Positions 14,744 through 23,612 of a DNA stretch of 45,229 nucleotides are shown piece after piece. A program made the translations under genes and the position numbers. The DNA comes from a virus: positions 1-45,229 of the IMG/VR virus record IMGVR_UViG_3300034072_001022; one strand, 5' to 3'. Numbering within the stretch: position 1 is the stretch's first letter; the number at the start of each line of letters is the position of its first letter. The notes below the pieces were generated by a model. The model was not told the origin of the DNA. It did not search any database and worked only from the letters and a program-made list of their open reading frames with translations.

Positions 14744-15360
14744 AAGTCGGTCTCTCCGTTTCCGGGCTGTACCAGCTCAAGGCGCTGCGCAAGAAAATCG
14801 AGCAGTTTCCCGTCGCCGCTGATACTGCCGGCGCCGCTGCGGCTAATGAGGTTGTTGAGCAGGTCGAGATCGAGGCCGCCCGCGATATCACCCAGGAACT
14901 CAACCTGCCGGCCAGCTACATCCGCGAAAAGTTTCTCTCCCGCAAGGCTAAGCGCCTGGGCGATGTGGCCATTGTCGCCGCCAGAAAACGAGCGGTTAGA
15001 GCCGCAAGATATGCCGCTGAGCAGATCACCGCCCCGGCGCCGCGCGCCAAGGGCGACGCCCTGCGCGGCATCCAGGCAGGTCGCAAGCAGGCCGGCGTGA
15101 GCATCAAAGTAAAACGCGCCGGAAAGCGCACGAAGATTGCAGACGGGTTTTTGTTGCCGCTGCGCGCCGGGAAACAGGATGGCGGAAACGGGTTCGGAAT
15201 TTTTACCCGTCTCGGGGATGTCGTCGAGCAAGAGTACCGAGTCTCTCCTGATCAGGCATTCCGCGCCTGGATCGCCAAACACCGCCCGGACATCGGCGGC
15301 CGTCTGGCCGTAGCCTTCCGCGCCCACTTTGCCCGCGAACTGCGGAAGTTGCGCAAATGA
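14740..15360 (+). CDS. minor tail protein Z-like
   Basis: A 206-residue protein from GTG 14740 (GTGA overlap). The pattern is that of prophage minor tail protein Z (GPZ): N-terminal VSGLYQLKALRKKIEQFP, a central basic region with LPASYIREKFL, and a C-terminal FRAHFARELRKL. Lambda gpZ (192 residues) acts in tail completion before head joining. It overlaps the next gene by ATGA. Confidence 0.78.
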   Translation: MKVGLSVSGLYQLKALRKKIEQFPVAADTAGAAAANEVVEQVEIEAARDITQELNLPASYIREKFLSRKAKRLGDVAIVAARKRAVRAARYAAEQITAPAPRAKGDALRGIQAGRKQAGVSIKVKRAGKRTKIADGFLLPLRAGKQDGGNGFGIFTRLGDVVEQEYRVSPDQAFRAWIAKHRPDIGGRLAVAFRAHFARELRKLRK

Positions 15361-15800
15361 AAGACACCCTGATCGCCATCCGCCTGAAGCAAATTCTGTC
15401 GGGCATTCGGCAAGCCAACGGGTTTGCAACCGACATCGGCGCCAACATCAAGCACGGTAGCCGCGCGCAGGTTGATCCCGGGGTGCTGTACTTGTCGGAC
15501 GAGCAGGAAGACGAGGTTGTCGAGCAGAAAGGCACCAGTGTCGTCCGCCGGCAGCCTTACACCGCCGAGGTCTCCTTGATGTGCCTCGATGACACCCGCC
15601 AGACCATCGCGCATGACGCCATTGCAGACCTCTGCCGCGCGCTCTGGCCAGAGAAGGAAGACGACGAGCTCAAGGCACTGCTCGCCGACCGCCCCGCCTA
15701 CGTCGGCCGCAGCATCAAGCCCCGCACCGACGGGCAAAACCTGGTGACCGTGCAGCTCAAGTTCCAGGTCAAGTTTGTTTTCAACCTCGCCAAACCCTAA
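15357..15800 (+). CDS. tail terminator, gpU-like
   Basis: A 147-residue alpha/beta protein of gpU size (131), lying directly after Z. It starts with a long helix (IAIRLKQILSGIRQANGF) and ends with a beta strand (VTVQLKFQVKFVFNL) as in tail-completion proteins. gpU stops tail polymerisation and caps the tube. Confidence 0.68.
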   Translation: MKDTLIAIRLKQILSGIRQANGFATDIGANIKHGSRAQVDPGVLYLSDEQEDEVVEQKGTSVVRRQPYTAEVSLMCLDDTRQTIAHDAIADLCRALWPEKEDDELKALLADRPAYVGRSIKPRTDGQNLVTVQLKFQVKFVFNLAKP

Positions 15801-15811
15801 AGGAGGCACCC

Positions 15812-16567
15812 ATGTCCAGCAAAGCTGTAGCGCTTTTCCTCGCCGCCGACGTGTACTACCGTTTCAAGAATCCGACGACCGGCGTTTTCTCCAACCCCGT
15901 CAAGATCGAGACGGAAAAGCTCGAGATCAACACCCCGTCCGAACTCACCGAAAAGCTCTCCAAGGGGCGTGACACTTACAACCAGGCCTTCGTTTCGCAC
16001 CGCGTCCCGCAGCCGACCGAGTTCGCCATCGCCTTCAGCGAGCAGAACCGGGACATCTTCGCCATGGCCCTGGCCGGCGTGCTCGAAACCATCAATCTCA
16101 ACGCGGGCACTCTGACGGACCATGAAGTCACTGTCGTGCTGGATGAGTGGGTGCCGATCGGTCACCGTCACATCAATCTGACTGGCCTGGCTGTCAAGAA
16201 TAGTGCCGGCAGCACGACCTACGACCGCGACGTGGACTACGAAATCAACCCGCGCCTCGGCCTGATCAAAGCGCTGTCGAGCGGTGATATCGCTGCCGGC
16301 ACCGTCAAGATCACCGGCACGACGCTGGCCAAGGAAGGCACCCGCATCGTCGGCGCCCGCCAATACGGTCATGTGCTGTCTTTCCAGGCCGACGGCCGTA
16401 ACCAGATCGACAACAAGGATACCTACATCGAGGCCTACCAGGCCACGGTGTCGGCCGATGCTGCCCGCGACTTCCTTTCCGGCGAGATTGACAGCCTGGA
16501 ACTGACCGGCCGGCTGGAAATTCCGCCGAATGGCAACACGCCCTTCGTCATGGAACTCTACGACTAA
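15812..16567 (+). CDS. major tail tube protein
   Basis: A 251-residue protein with RBS AAAGGAGG, the best SD in the tail module, as expected for an abundant structural protein. It is beta-rich throughout. Features are SELTEKLSKGRDTYNQAF, a central domain with DRDVDYEINPRLGLIK (a segment seen in phage tube proteins) and a C-terminal GRLEIPPNGNTPF. Its place between terminator and tape measure supports the call. No G/GT chaperone gene follows, unlike lambda. Confidence 0.75.
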   Translation: MSSKAVALFLAADVYYRFKNPTTGVFSNPVKIETEKLEINTPSELTEKLSKGRDTYNQAFVSHRVPQPTEFAIAFSEQNRDIFAMALAGVLETINLNAGTLTDHEVTVVLDEWVPIGHRHINLTGLAVKNSAGSTTYDRDVDYEINPRLGLIKALSSGDIAAGTVKITGTTLAKEGTRIVGARQYGHVLSFQADGRNQIDNKDTYIEAYQATVSADAARDFLSGEIDSLELTGRLEIPPNGNTPFVMELYD

Positions 16568-16576
16568 GGGTAGGCC

Positions 16577-19357
16577 ATGACCATCGCCTACGATCAGGAG
16601 GTTCAGCTCCGCATCTCCACGACTGCAGAAGGCGGTCAGGAGCTTGACCGCCTGACGTCGAAGATGGAAGGGCTGGAAAACGAGCTGGGTGCCCTCGCCA
16701 AGGCCTCGAAAGAAGCCAACGCAGCCCAGCTCGAAGCTGCCAACAAGCTCAACGACGCCCGCACCAAGCAGGACCAGATCAAGCGCACGCTCAACGAAAC
16801 CAACGAGGCCTACAAGGCGCTCATGGATCAGGTGCGTAAGGGCGGGGAAGGGCAGCAGAAATACGCGGCCGAAGCTGCCGCGACGCGCCAGCGCATGGAT
16901 CAACTGCGCGCCTCGTTCAACGAGGCCGGCAAGGACGTCTTCCGGCTCAACGATGAATACAAGCGCTCGGCCGCGCAAAGTCGTTTCCTCGCTGCCGAAC
17001 AGCGCCGCGTTAGTGGCGAGCTCAAGGAAACCGGTGCTGCTGCTGAACGTGTCCGCGCCCGGTTGCGAGAGCTCCGGGATAGCGCCAAGGAAACCGCCAG
17101 CGTATTCGACGGGATGCGCGGCAAGATCGCCGGGGCCATTGCCGCCGTTGGCGGATTCCTTGCCATCAAGCGCGGCTTCCAGGACGTCACGGGCGCCGCT
17201 GAAACCCTCGATGTGCAGATGCGCAAGATCGAGGCAACCATTCAGGCTACGCAAGGCGCCGCCGGGTTGACCGCCGCCGAGATCGGCGACATGGCCAAGC
17301 GCCTGGACGAGGCAACCCTCGGCAGCGCTGAGGGCTTCCGCAGTGCCGCGGCAAAGTTGCTCACCTTCAAATCCGTGAGCAAGGATGCGTTTGAGACAAC
17401 ACTCAAGCTGGCGCAGGATCTGGCGGCCAATGGGTTTGGTAGTCTGGAAACCAACGTCGTCCAGCTCGGCAAGGCACTGGAGAATCCGAAACAGGGGATA
17501 TCGGCCCTGGCTGAGGCCGGGGTGACCTTTACCGACCAGCAGAAGGCGCTGATTGCCTATCTGGTCGAAACGAGAAAGCAGGCGCAGGCGCAAGGGGTCA
17601 TCCTTGAGGCGGTGGCCGGCCAGGTGTCCGGTGTCGCCAACGCGGTTGGCCAGGGAATGTCTGGCGCTGCCGACCTCGCCGGAAAGCGCTTCACCGACTT
17701 CAAGGAGCTGCTCGGCAAGGGGGTAATCCCGGTCCTGGCCAATATGTACAACGGCATTGCCGATGTGCTCGCGCAGCTCAACAACTCCGGCGCCGTCGAG
17801 CGCTTCGGCGAAGCCGCCGGCCGGGTTTTCAAGAGCGCTGGCGAAGCCTTCCTGCGTTTCGTCGGCCAGGTTGATCTGGATGCTCTGACCGCTCGCATGT
17901 CCACCTGGGCAGATCAGTCCGGCGAGGCGATATCGCGCTGGATTGCTCACCTGGAAAACGCGGGCAATGTCGCAAAGCTGGTGTATTCCAGCATCGCTAC
18001 TGGCGCAAATACCATCCTGTCGGCCATCTACAAGCTTGGTGAGGCATTCTCCGGCGTGGCCAGCAACATTCAGTCGGGGCTGGCAATCATCCTCGACGGG
18101 ATGAGCAAGGTTACCTTCGGCGAGCTATCGGAGCGGTTTAAGGGCTGGGCCGATGAGGTTCGTCTCTCGGCTGAAGCGACTTGGTCGGTGTCCGAAGCCT
18201 ATGCCAGCGAAGCGTCTGCCGCCTTCGATCGCGCCGCCGATAGCGCAGCGAGCTTCCAGGTGGCCTGGGCTGGCCTCACAGAGACGGTGCCGCAGGCCGG
18301 CGCCGCAATTGCCCAGGCTGGCCAGCAGGCGGCGCTGACCGCTGACCAGGTCGATGCGCTCGGAGAAAACACTGAGTTCGTCAATGGTGCGTTGCGGAAG
18401 ACTCCCGATGTGGCTGCCGGTGCTGCGGCTGGGTTGTCTGGCGTTTCGGACGCAGCCCGCGCTGCCGCAGATGCGCAGATGGCGGCAACGAAGCAAGCCC
18501 TTGCAGTCGAAGAAGCCTTCGCCAAGCTTGGACTGACATCGACAGCCACGCTCAAGAAACAAGCTGCTGAGGCGCGGGCGGCCTATGACACGATCAAGGC
18601 AAGCGGATTGGCAACCGCCGAAGATTTGAAAGCCGCCTTCGAGGTTTACGCACAGCGTGCCATCGCTGCAAACAACGGAGTTGCGAGCGATGCGTTGCGA
18701 AGCGAAGCGGCTATGCAGGGCGTGCGAATTGAAACCCAGCGCGCTGCAGAAGCTGCTGACGGTGCGGCGGTAGCATTCGGCAAGATTGCCAAAAACGCAG
18801 GTGCGGCGGCTGATGCTGCAAGTGGCTTAGCCAATTCGTCCGGATCGTTCTTCGAAGGTGGACGCCAGGCCGACCGCGCCGTCGATGTCGAGTCGATGCT
18901 GTACGCGCAGGGCGCCACCATCGAAGAGGCCAAGGCGGCAGCGAAGTATTACGGGGAGCTGTTCGAGCGTGAGCAGGCAACGCTTCTGACGGGCAATCTT
19001 GTCAGTGGTCAGCGCGCTGCGCGCTTGACGAACGTTGCAAACGACCGGGCAATCCAGCAGGCAATCGAACTGGCGAAAGTCGAGTTGGCGACGGGCCAGC
19101 AGGTTGATCTGGGGAACTCGGTTGCGGACTACCGGAAACAAGCCTTGTCGAACGTCAGGTATGGCCCGGGGGTGGACGGACAAGGGGCGCAATCGCAAGC
19201 GATTTCGCGCTCCGGATACCAGTCAAAGACCCAGCCCATGGTCATCCGCCTGGCCAACGGGCAAGACATCTCATTTAACGCAGCCACGCGACAGGATGCC
19301 GACCGCGTCGTCAATCTGTTCAAGCTGCTTGAAGCCTCGGCGAAGACCTCCCTATGA
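16577..19357 (+). CDS. tail tape measure protein
   Basis: A 926-residue protein. Residues ~1-180 are long coiled coil (repeated Glu/Lys/Ala heptads). Residues ~185-215 are hydrophobic (GKIAGAIAAVGGFLAI). Then comes the conserved phage TMP region with DEATLGSAEGFRSAAAKLL and LVETRKQAQAQGVILE. Further Ala-rich helices and a C-terminal globular part follow. By lambda scaling (~0.15 nm per residue) it would give a tail near 140 nm; that figure is a rough estimate. Confidence 0.9.
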   Translation: MTIAYDQEVQLRISTTAEGGQELDRLTSKMEGLENELGALAKASKEANAAQLEAANKLNDARTKQDQIKRTLNETNEAYKALMDQVRKGGEGQQKYAAEAAATRQRMDQLRASFNEAGKDVFRLNDEYKRSAAQSRFLAAEQRRVSGELKETGAAAERVRARLRELRDSAKETASVFDGMRGKIAGAIAAVGGFLAIKRGFQDVTGAAETLDVQMRKIEATIQATQGAAGLTAAEIGDMAKRLDEATLGSAEGFRSAAAKLLTFKSVSKDAFETTLKLAQDLAANGFGSLETNVVQLGKALENPKQGISALAEAGVTFTDQQKALIAYLVETRKQAQAQGVILEAVAGQVSGVANAVGQGMSGAADLAGKRFTDFKELLGKGVIPVLANMYNGIADVLAQLNNSGAVERFGEAAGRVFKSAGEAFLRFVGQVDLDALTARMSTWADQSGEAISRWIAHLENAGNVAKLVYSSIATGANTILSAIYKLGEAFSGVASNIQSGLAIILDGMSKVTFGELSERFKGWADEVRLSAEATWSVSEAYASEASAAFDRAADSAASFQVAWAGLTETVPQAGAAIAQAGQQAALTADQVDALGENTEFVNGALRKTPDVAAGAAAGLSGVSDAARAAADAQMAATKQALAVEEAFAKLGLTSTATLKKQAAEARAAYDTIKASGLATAEDLKAAFEVYAQRAIAANNGVASDALRSEAAMQGVRIETQRAAEAADGAAVAFGKIAKNAGAAADAASGLANSSGSFFEGGRQADRAVDVESMLYAQGATIEEAKAAAKYYGELFEREQATLLTGNLVSGQRAARLTNVANDRAIQQAIELAKVELATGQQVDLGNSVADYRKQALSNVRYGPGVDGQGAQSQAISRSGYQSKTQPMVIRLANGQDISFNAATRQDADRVVNLFKLLEASAKTSL

Positions 19358-19761
19358 GCATTTTTCTGACTGCCGGCAGCACGACGATCGAGCTTGATCC
19401 GGACCTGCAGTGGGTCGATCGGCACAGCTGGTCGCCCGTCGTCCAAAACGTCACGCACAGCGTCAACGGCAACCTGATCATCGACGAGGCGGTCAAGCTG
19501 GCCGGCCGCCCGATCACCCTGCAGCCGCCTGACGCCGCCGCCGCCTGGATGCCGTTGTCGGTGGTGTCTCAGCTCGAAGCGCTGGCCGCCGAGCCGGATC
19601 GCGACATGCAGCTGTCGATCCACGGTACGACTTTCCCGGTGCGCTTTCGCCACACCGATGGCCCGGCCGTTGAGGCCAGTCCGCGCCTGTTCGTCCGCGA
19701 CCCGGCGCCGGGTGGCTTCGGCGACGACTATCTGACAACCCTCCGTTTTATCGAGATCTGA
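19354..19761 (+). CDS. distal tail-type protein (unassigned)
   Basis: A 135-residue beta-rich protein in an ATGA overlap with the tape measure gene. The order tape measure, this protein, then large baseplate proteins suggests a distal tail or tail-tip adaptor. Visible features are LTAGSTTIELDPDLQWVD and the C-terminal DDYLTTLRFIEI. No family recognised with certainty. Confidence 0.6.
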   Translation: MSIFLTAGSTTIELDPDLQWVDRHSWSPVVQNVTHSVNGNLIIDEAVKLAGRPITLQPPDAAAAWMPLSVVSQLEALAAEPDRDMQLSIHGTTFPVRFRHTDGPAVEASPRLFVRDPAPGGFGDDYLTTLRFIEI

Positions 19762-19764
19762 CTC

Positions 19765-22700
19765 ATGGCCATTCTTGCAAGCGATATCAAAATCCTCGAA
19801 TCCGAACGCATGTCGGATACGACCGATGGTGGCGGCCGCCGCACCTCGCGCGAAGTGGTCGATGGTGAGTCGGGCAACATCTTCCCGAAGCTCTCCCGGG
19901 CCGACGTGACCAAGGGGCGCGTCAACATGCGCAAGGTGTTTCCCTCGGTGCGGACGGCGAACCTGGATACCTACGGTGGCGCGCATCTGATCGTTGCCTC
20001 GCCGCCGAGCAACGACAAGGTGCACGTGACGCTGTTTTCGACGGGCAGCGAAACCGATACCCGCAGCGCTGCCCGCGACCGGATCGAATCCTACGTCGCG
20101 GCCGGCCCGGAAAGCCGGCTGGTGTTGATCGGCCGGCAGCTGGTCGGCCAGCAGTCGGTGGTGGCCTACCAGCGCGTCGAGGCGCCGCTGCCGGAAGTCG
20201 GCGACGTCATGTGCCTGTCGACCGAAGAGGCCGGCGTCGTTACCGCACAGCAGTATTTCCGGGTGCAGTCGGTCAATCATGAGGTGCAGACCTTCACCGA
20301 GCAGATCGGCACGACCGTCGTCGAGTTCGATCGCCGGGTTGTCACCCTGGGCACGGGGACCCCGCTGCGCTACGAATTCAACGGGCCCGAATCGCCCTCG
20401 CAGTTGAGCAGCACGCTGCGGCCGACGCGCCTGCGCACGACCTCCTTTGTCGACGCGGCGCGCTATTACGGAATCCGGCCGCTGGCGGCAGCGGTGTCGG
20501 CCGGCGCCTTGTCCCTGCGGCTCGACAGCATCTACAGCCAGCTGGTGCCGACCGCCACCCGCGAAACCGCGCTGGCCAACACGCCGATGGACAGCGTCGG
20601 CGGCCTGCTGCCGACTGCGACCGCGCTGCGCAACGAGGTGCTGGCCACCGCCGGCTGGCCGGCCGGGCAGACGCGCCGGGCGTTGCGTTCGATCGATCCG
20701 GGCAGCGCTACACTGGCGGCGGCCGGCATGGCCTCGGTCAGCGACGATGGTGCCGGAAAAATCGAGGGGCCGGGCTTTACGGGTACGGTCGACTACGATA
20801 CCGGCGTGATTTCCCGCACCGGTGGCAGCGTCGGCGCCGCGACCTGGACGCTGTCGTACCGCCCGGCGGTGCGCGCAACGCAGATCGCGCACACCCGGGA
20901 AACCTATGTCACCGCCGCCAACCGCGGCCTGGTGTACATCTTCACGCTGTCGCCGCTGCCGGCGCCGGGCGCGGTCAATCTGTCCTTCCGGGCGCAATCA
21001 AAATGGTATCTGCTCAGCGACGATGGCGCTGGCGTCGTGCGCGGCGACCAGGCGGCATTCGGCAGCGGCACCATCGATTACACGACCGGCGTCATGACCG
21101 TGACCCTGGGCGCGCTGCCCGACATCGGCAGCTCGCTGCTGCTGGCCTTTGCCTCGCCGGCGCATTACGTGATCCGCGCAGGCGGCACCGCCGATGCCGG
21201 ACCGGTCGAGCAGCGCATCGTGCTCGATGGGCCGATCCAGGCCGGCTCGCTTGACCTGGTCTATACCGCCGGCGGCACCGACTACACCGCCGCCGACAAC
21301 AGCGGCGGCGCCATTGCCGGCGATGGTTTGACCGGCACCGTCGATTACACCGCCGGCGTGCTGCTGCTGCGCTACACGACGCGGCTGCCGGATGCCTTGT
21401 CGACCGTGCGCGTCGAGTACAACAAGCTTTCGGCGACAACGCCCGGCGAGCAGGTGGCGCGCACGGTCACCGTCGTGGCGGCCGCGTCGATGGCGCTGGG
21501 CGGCGGCGCGGCGGCCAACACCGTCACCGGATCGGTGCCGTTCGGCGGCAAGGGGCTGATGGTCAAGGACAACGGGGCCGGCCTGCTGGTCGTCCTCGGC
21601 GGCCAGGCGCTTGGCGCGGCCGGCGGCCTCGAGGCGGCAATCGTCTCTGGTGACCAGGTTGTCGGCACGGTCGATTACGCGACCGGCGCCGTCGCGATCA
21701 CCGGCGGCGTGGTGGTCGATGGCCGCAAGTGGGAGCCGGTCCTGGTGATTACCGGCACGCGGCCGTATAACGACTTCTCCGGTCGCTTCGAACCGATCTA
21801 CGGGCCGGCGCCGAGCGGCGATGGTGAATGGGTCGAGGCCACCGCCACAGTGACGCTGAGCAGCGGTTCGGCCAGTTTTGGCTTTCAGGCCTCGGGCGTC
21901 AGCGCCTCGGCCGCCCTGGTGCAGCGCGCCGTCGGCTTTGCCGATGCGCCCCTGCGCCTGGCGCTGCTCGCCAGCGTCGGCGACAACCTGGTGCCCGGCG
22001 GCACGATCATCCGCATCGGCGGGCTGGATTACATCGACCGCAACGGCACGCTGTACGCCGGCGTTTCGCCCGATACGGGCGTCGGCACCTCGGCCGGCAC
22101 GCTCAATTACGATGCGGGCACGCTGACGCTGAGCTATTGGGCACCCGGCGCCTCGGCGGCGGTGTCGGTTCTCGCCGGGCTGTCGGTCTATGGTGAGGCC
22201 AGCTGTGCCGAGGTCAGCCAGCGCACTGCCGGCGCGCCGCTGCGCCCGGGGTCGTTCTACGTTTCGGCTACGTCGGTGACCGGCGAGGCGCTGAGCGGCC
22301 AGGCCAACAGCGCCGGCGAGATCACCGGCACCGGCGTCGAGGGCTATATCGACCAGCTGACCGGCATCTACCGCGTGCGCTTCGGTGAGCTGGTCGCCGC
22401 TGCCGGCAACGAAAGCGCCTGGTGGTTCGACCCGGCCAACGTTGTCGCTGGCCAGGTCTGGCGCCCGACGCTGGTAGTGCCGAGCAGCGTGCGTTACAAC
22501 GCGGTCATGCTCACCAGCATCCCGCTCAATGCCGACCTGATCGGCCTTGACGCCGTCCGGCTGCCGTCGGATGGCAAGGTGCCGGTGGTCCGCGTTGGCG
22601 ATCTGGGCGTCGTGCATAACGTCCAGTCGGTGGCGCTGCCCAACCCGCCGACCGCCGGAGCGACTTACTCGGTCGGCCGCGACGACGTCAGCGAGATCTG

Positions 22701-23388
22701 GCTCGAGGACCAGACCGGCAAAAAGGTCGGCCCGACGCAATACAGCTACTCGCTTGACGATGGCACCGTGACGATGGCCGGGTCCCTGGCCCTGAGCGGC
22801 TACACGCAACCGCTCAAGGCAATGAGCCGGATCTCCGACATGGTGCTCGTTTCCGACGCGCAGATCGATGGCACCGTCGCTTTCGACCCGCCCCTGGAAC
22901 GCGATTACCCGGCCGCCGGCAGCTACTTGTCGACCGCCCTGGAGTTCGGCGACGTCGTCGCCCGCGTGACCAACGTGCGCGATCAGCAGACATTTGCCGG
23001 CTGGGATGCCGCAGGCGTGGGCGCTACCGCTGAGTACAACGTGATCGATTACCCGATCGAGGTGCTCAACAACGGAGCCGTCAGCGAGCGCTGGCGGATC
23101 TCGTTCCAGACGACAAACACATTTCAGGTGATCGGCGAATCGCTCGGCGTGATCGCGGTCGGCAACACGTCGACCGATTGCCAGCCGGCCAACGCCTTGA
23201 CCGGACTGCCGTACTTCACCTTGCGCGCGGCAGCCTGGGGTAGCGGATGGGCGGCCGGCAACCAGCTGCTGTTTGAGACCATTTCGGCGGCGCCGCCGGC
23301 CTGGATCGTCCGCACCGCCGTGCCGGGCGCCTCGGTCAACGGGGATGCGTTCAGCCTGCAGTACCGCGGCGACGCGGACGCCGAATGA
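19765..23388 (+). CDS. large beta-repeat tail structural protein
   Basis: A 1207-residue protein. The N-terminal ~230 residues form a conserved-looking tail domain. Then a beta-repeat recurs at least six times, with the core G(T/V)(V/I)DY(T/A)(T/A)G and variants: at ~340, ~430, ~525, ~630, ~765 and ~860. Each repeat is preceded by an acidic turn such as DDGAGVV or DNSGGAI. The C-terminal 150 residues differ. The repeats suggest a long fibrous or baseplate shaft. Its position after the tape measure and before lectin-like and hub genes supports a virion role. Host-receptor binding is possible but not shown. Confidence 0.7.
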   Translation: MAILASDIKILESERMSDTTDGGGRRTSREVVDGESGNIFPKLSRADVTKGRVNMRKVFPSVRTANLDTYGGAHLIVASPPSNDKVHVTLFSTGSETDTRSAARDRIESYVAAGPESRLVLIGRQLVGQQSVVAYQRVEAPLPEVGDVMCLSTEEAGVVTAQQYFRVQSVNHEVQTFTEQIGTTVVEFDRRVVTLGTGTPLRYEFNGPESPSQLSSTLRPTRLRTTSFVDAARYYGIRPLAAAVSAGALSLRLDSIYSQLVPTATRETALANTPMDSVGGLLPTATALRNEVLATAGWPAGQTRRALRSIDPGSATLAAAGMASVSDDGAGKIEGPGFTGTVDYDTGVISRTGGSVGAATWTLSYRPAVRATQIAHTRETYVTAANRGLVYIFTLSPLPAPGAVNLSFRAQSKWYLLSDDGAGVVRGDQAAFGSGTIDYTTGVMTVTLGALPDIGSSLLLAFASPAHYVIRAGGTADAGPVEQRIVLDGPIQAGSLDLVYTAGGTDYTAADNSGGAIAGDGLTGTVDYTAGVLLLRYTTRLPDALSTVRVEYNKLSATTPGEQVARTVTVVAAASMALGGGAAANTVTGSVPFGGKGLMVKDNGAGLLVVLGGQALGAAGGLEAAIVSGDQVVGTVDYATGAVAITGGVVVDGRKWEPVLVITGTRPYNDFSGRFEPIYGPAPSGDGEWVEATATVTLSSGSASFGFQASGVSASAALVQRAVGFADAPLRLALLASVGDNLVPGGTIIRIGGLDYIDRNGTLYAGVSPDTGVGTSAGTLNYDAGTLTLSYWAPGASAAVSVLAGLSVYGEASCAEVSQRTAGAPLRPGSFYVSATSVTGEALSGQANSAGEITGTGVEGYIDQLTGIYRVRFGELVAAAGNESAWWFDPANVVAGQVWRPTLVVPSSVRYNAVMLTSIPLNADLIGLDAVRLPSDGKVPVVRVGDLGVVHNVQSVALPNPPTAGATYSVGRDDVSEIWLEDQTGKKVGPTQYSYSLDDGTVTMAGSLALSGYTQPLKAMSRISDMVLVSDAQIDGTVAFDPPLERDYPAAGSYLSTALEFGDVVARVTNVRDQQTFAGWDAAGVGATAEYNVIDYPIEVLNNGAVSERWRISFQTTNTFQVIGESLGVIAVGNTSTDCQPANALTGLPYFTLRAAAWGSGWAAGNQLLFETISAAPPAWIVRTAVPGASVNGDAFSLQYRGDADAE

Positions 23389-23612
23389 CCGCGGTCACGG
23401 TCACGATCCGCGATCGCCAGGGCAACCCGGTGATCCGGTCCATACGTCTGCACCGGCTCGATACCGGCGCCGTGCTCGCCGAGGGGCTGAGCAACGGGGT
23501 CACCGGCCGGGTGCGTTTCGAGGTCGATTTTTCCGGCGAAGCCTACGCCGTCGCGCTTGACGACGTCGGCGGGGTGGTCGAGGAAATGCAGTGCAGGAGG
23601 GTGCGGATTTGA
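23385..23612 (+). CDS. small beta-sandwich tail protein
   Basis: A 75-residue protein in an ATGA overlap. VTVTIRDRQGNPVIRSIRLH resembles a carboxypeptidase-regulatory/Ig-like domain. The C-terminal domain of the next protein (VDDADGNPVDCVVRVHRSLT) looks paralogous. A tail-surface or spike accessory role is likely. Confidence 0.6.
   Translation: MTAVTVTIRDRQGNPVIRSIRLHRLDTGAVLAEGLSNGVTGRVRFEVDFSGEAYAVALDDVGGVVEEMQCRRVRI

Noticed and set aside
15797-17950. 717-codon open frame on the minus strand
   Set aside because: It lies antisense to the tail tube and tape measure genes, which have clear starts, RBSs and composition. Long antisense frames are expected in GC-rich coding DNA.
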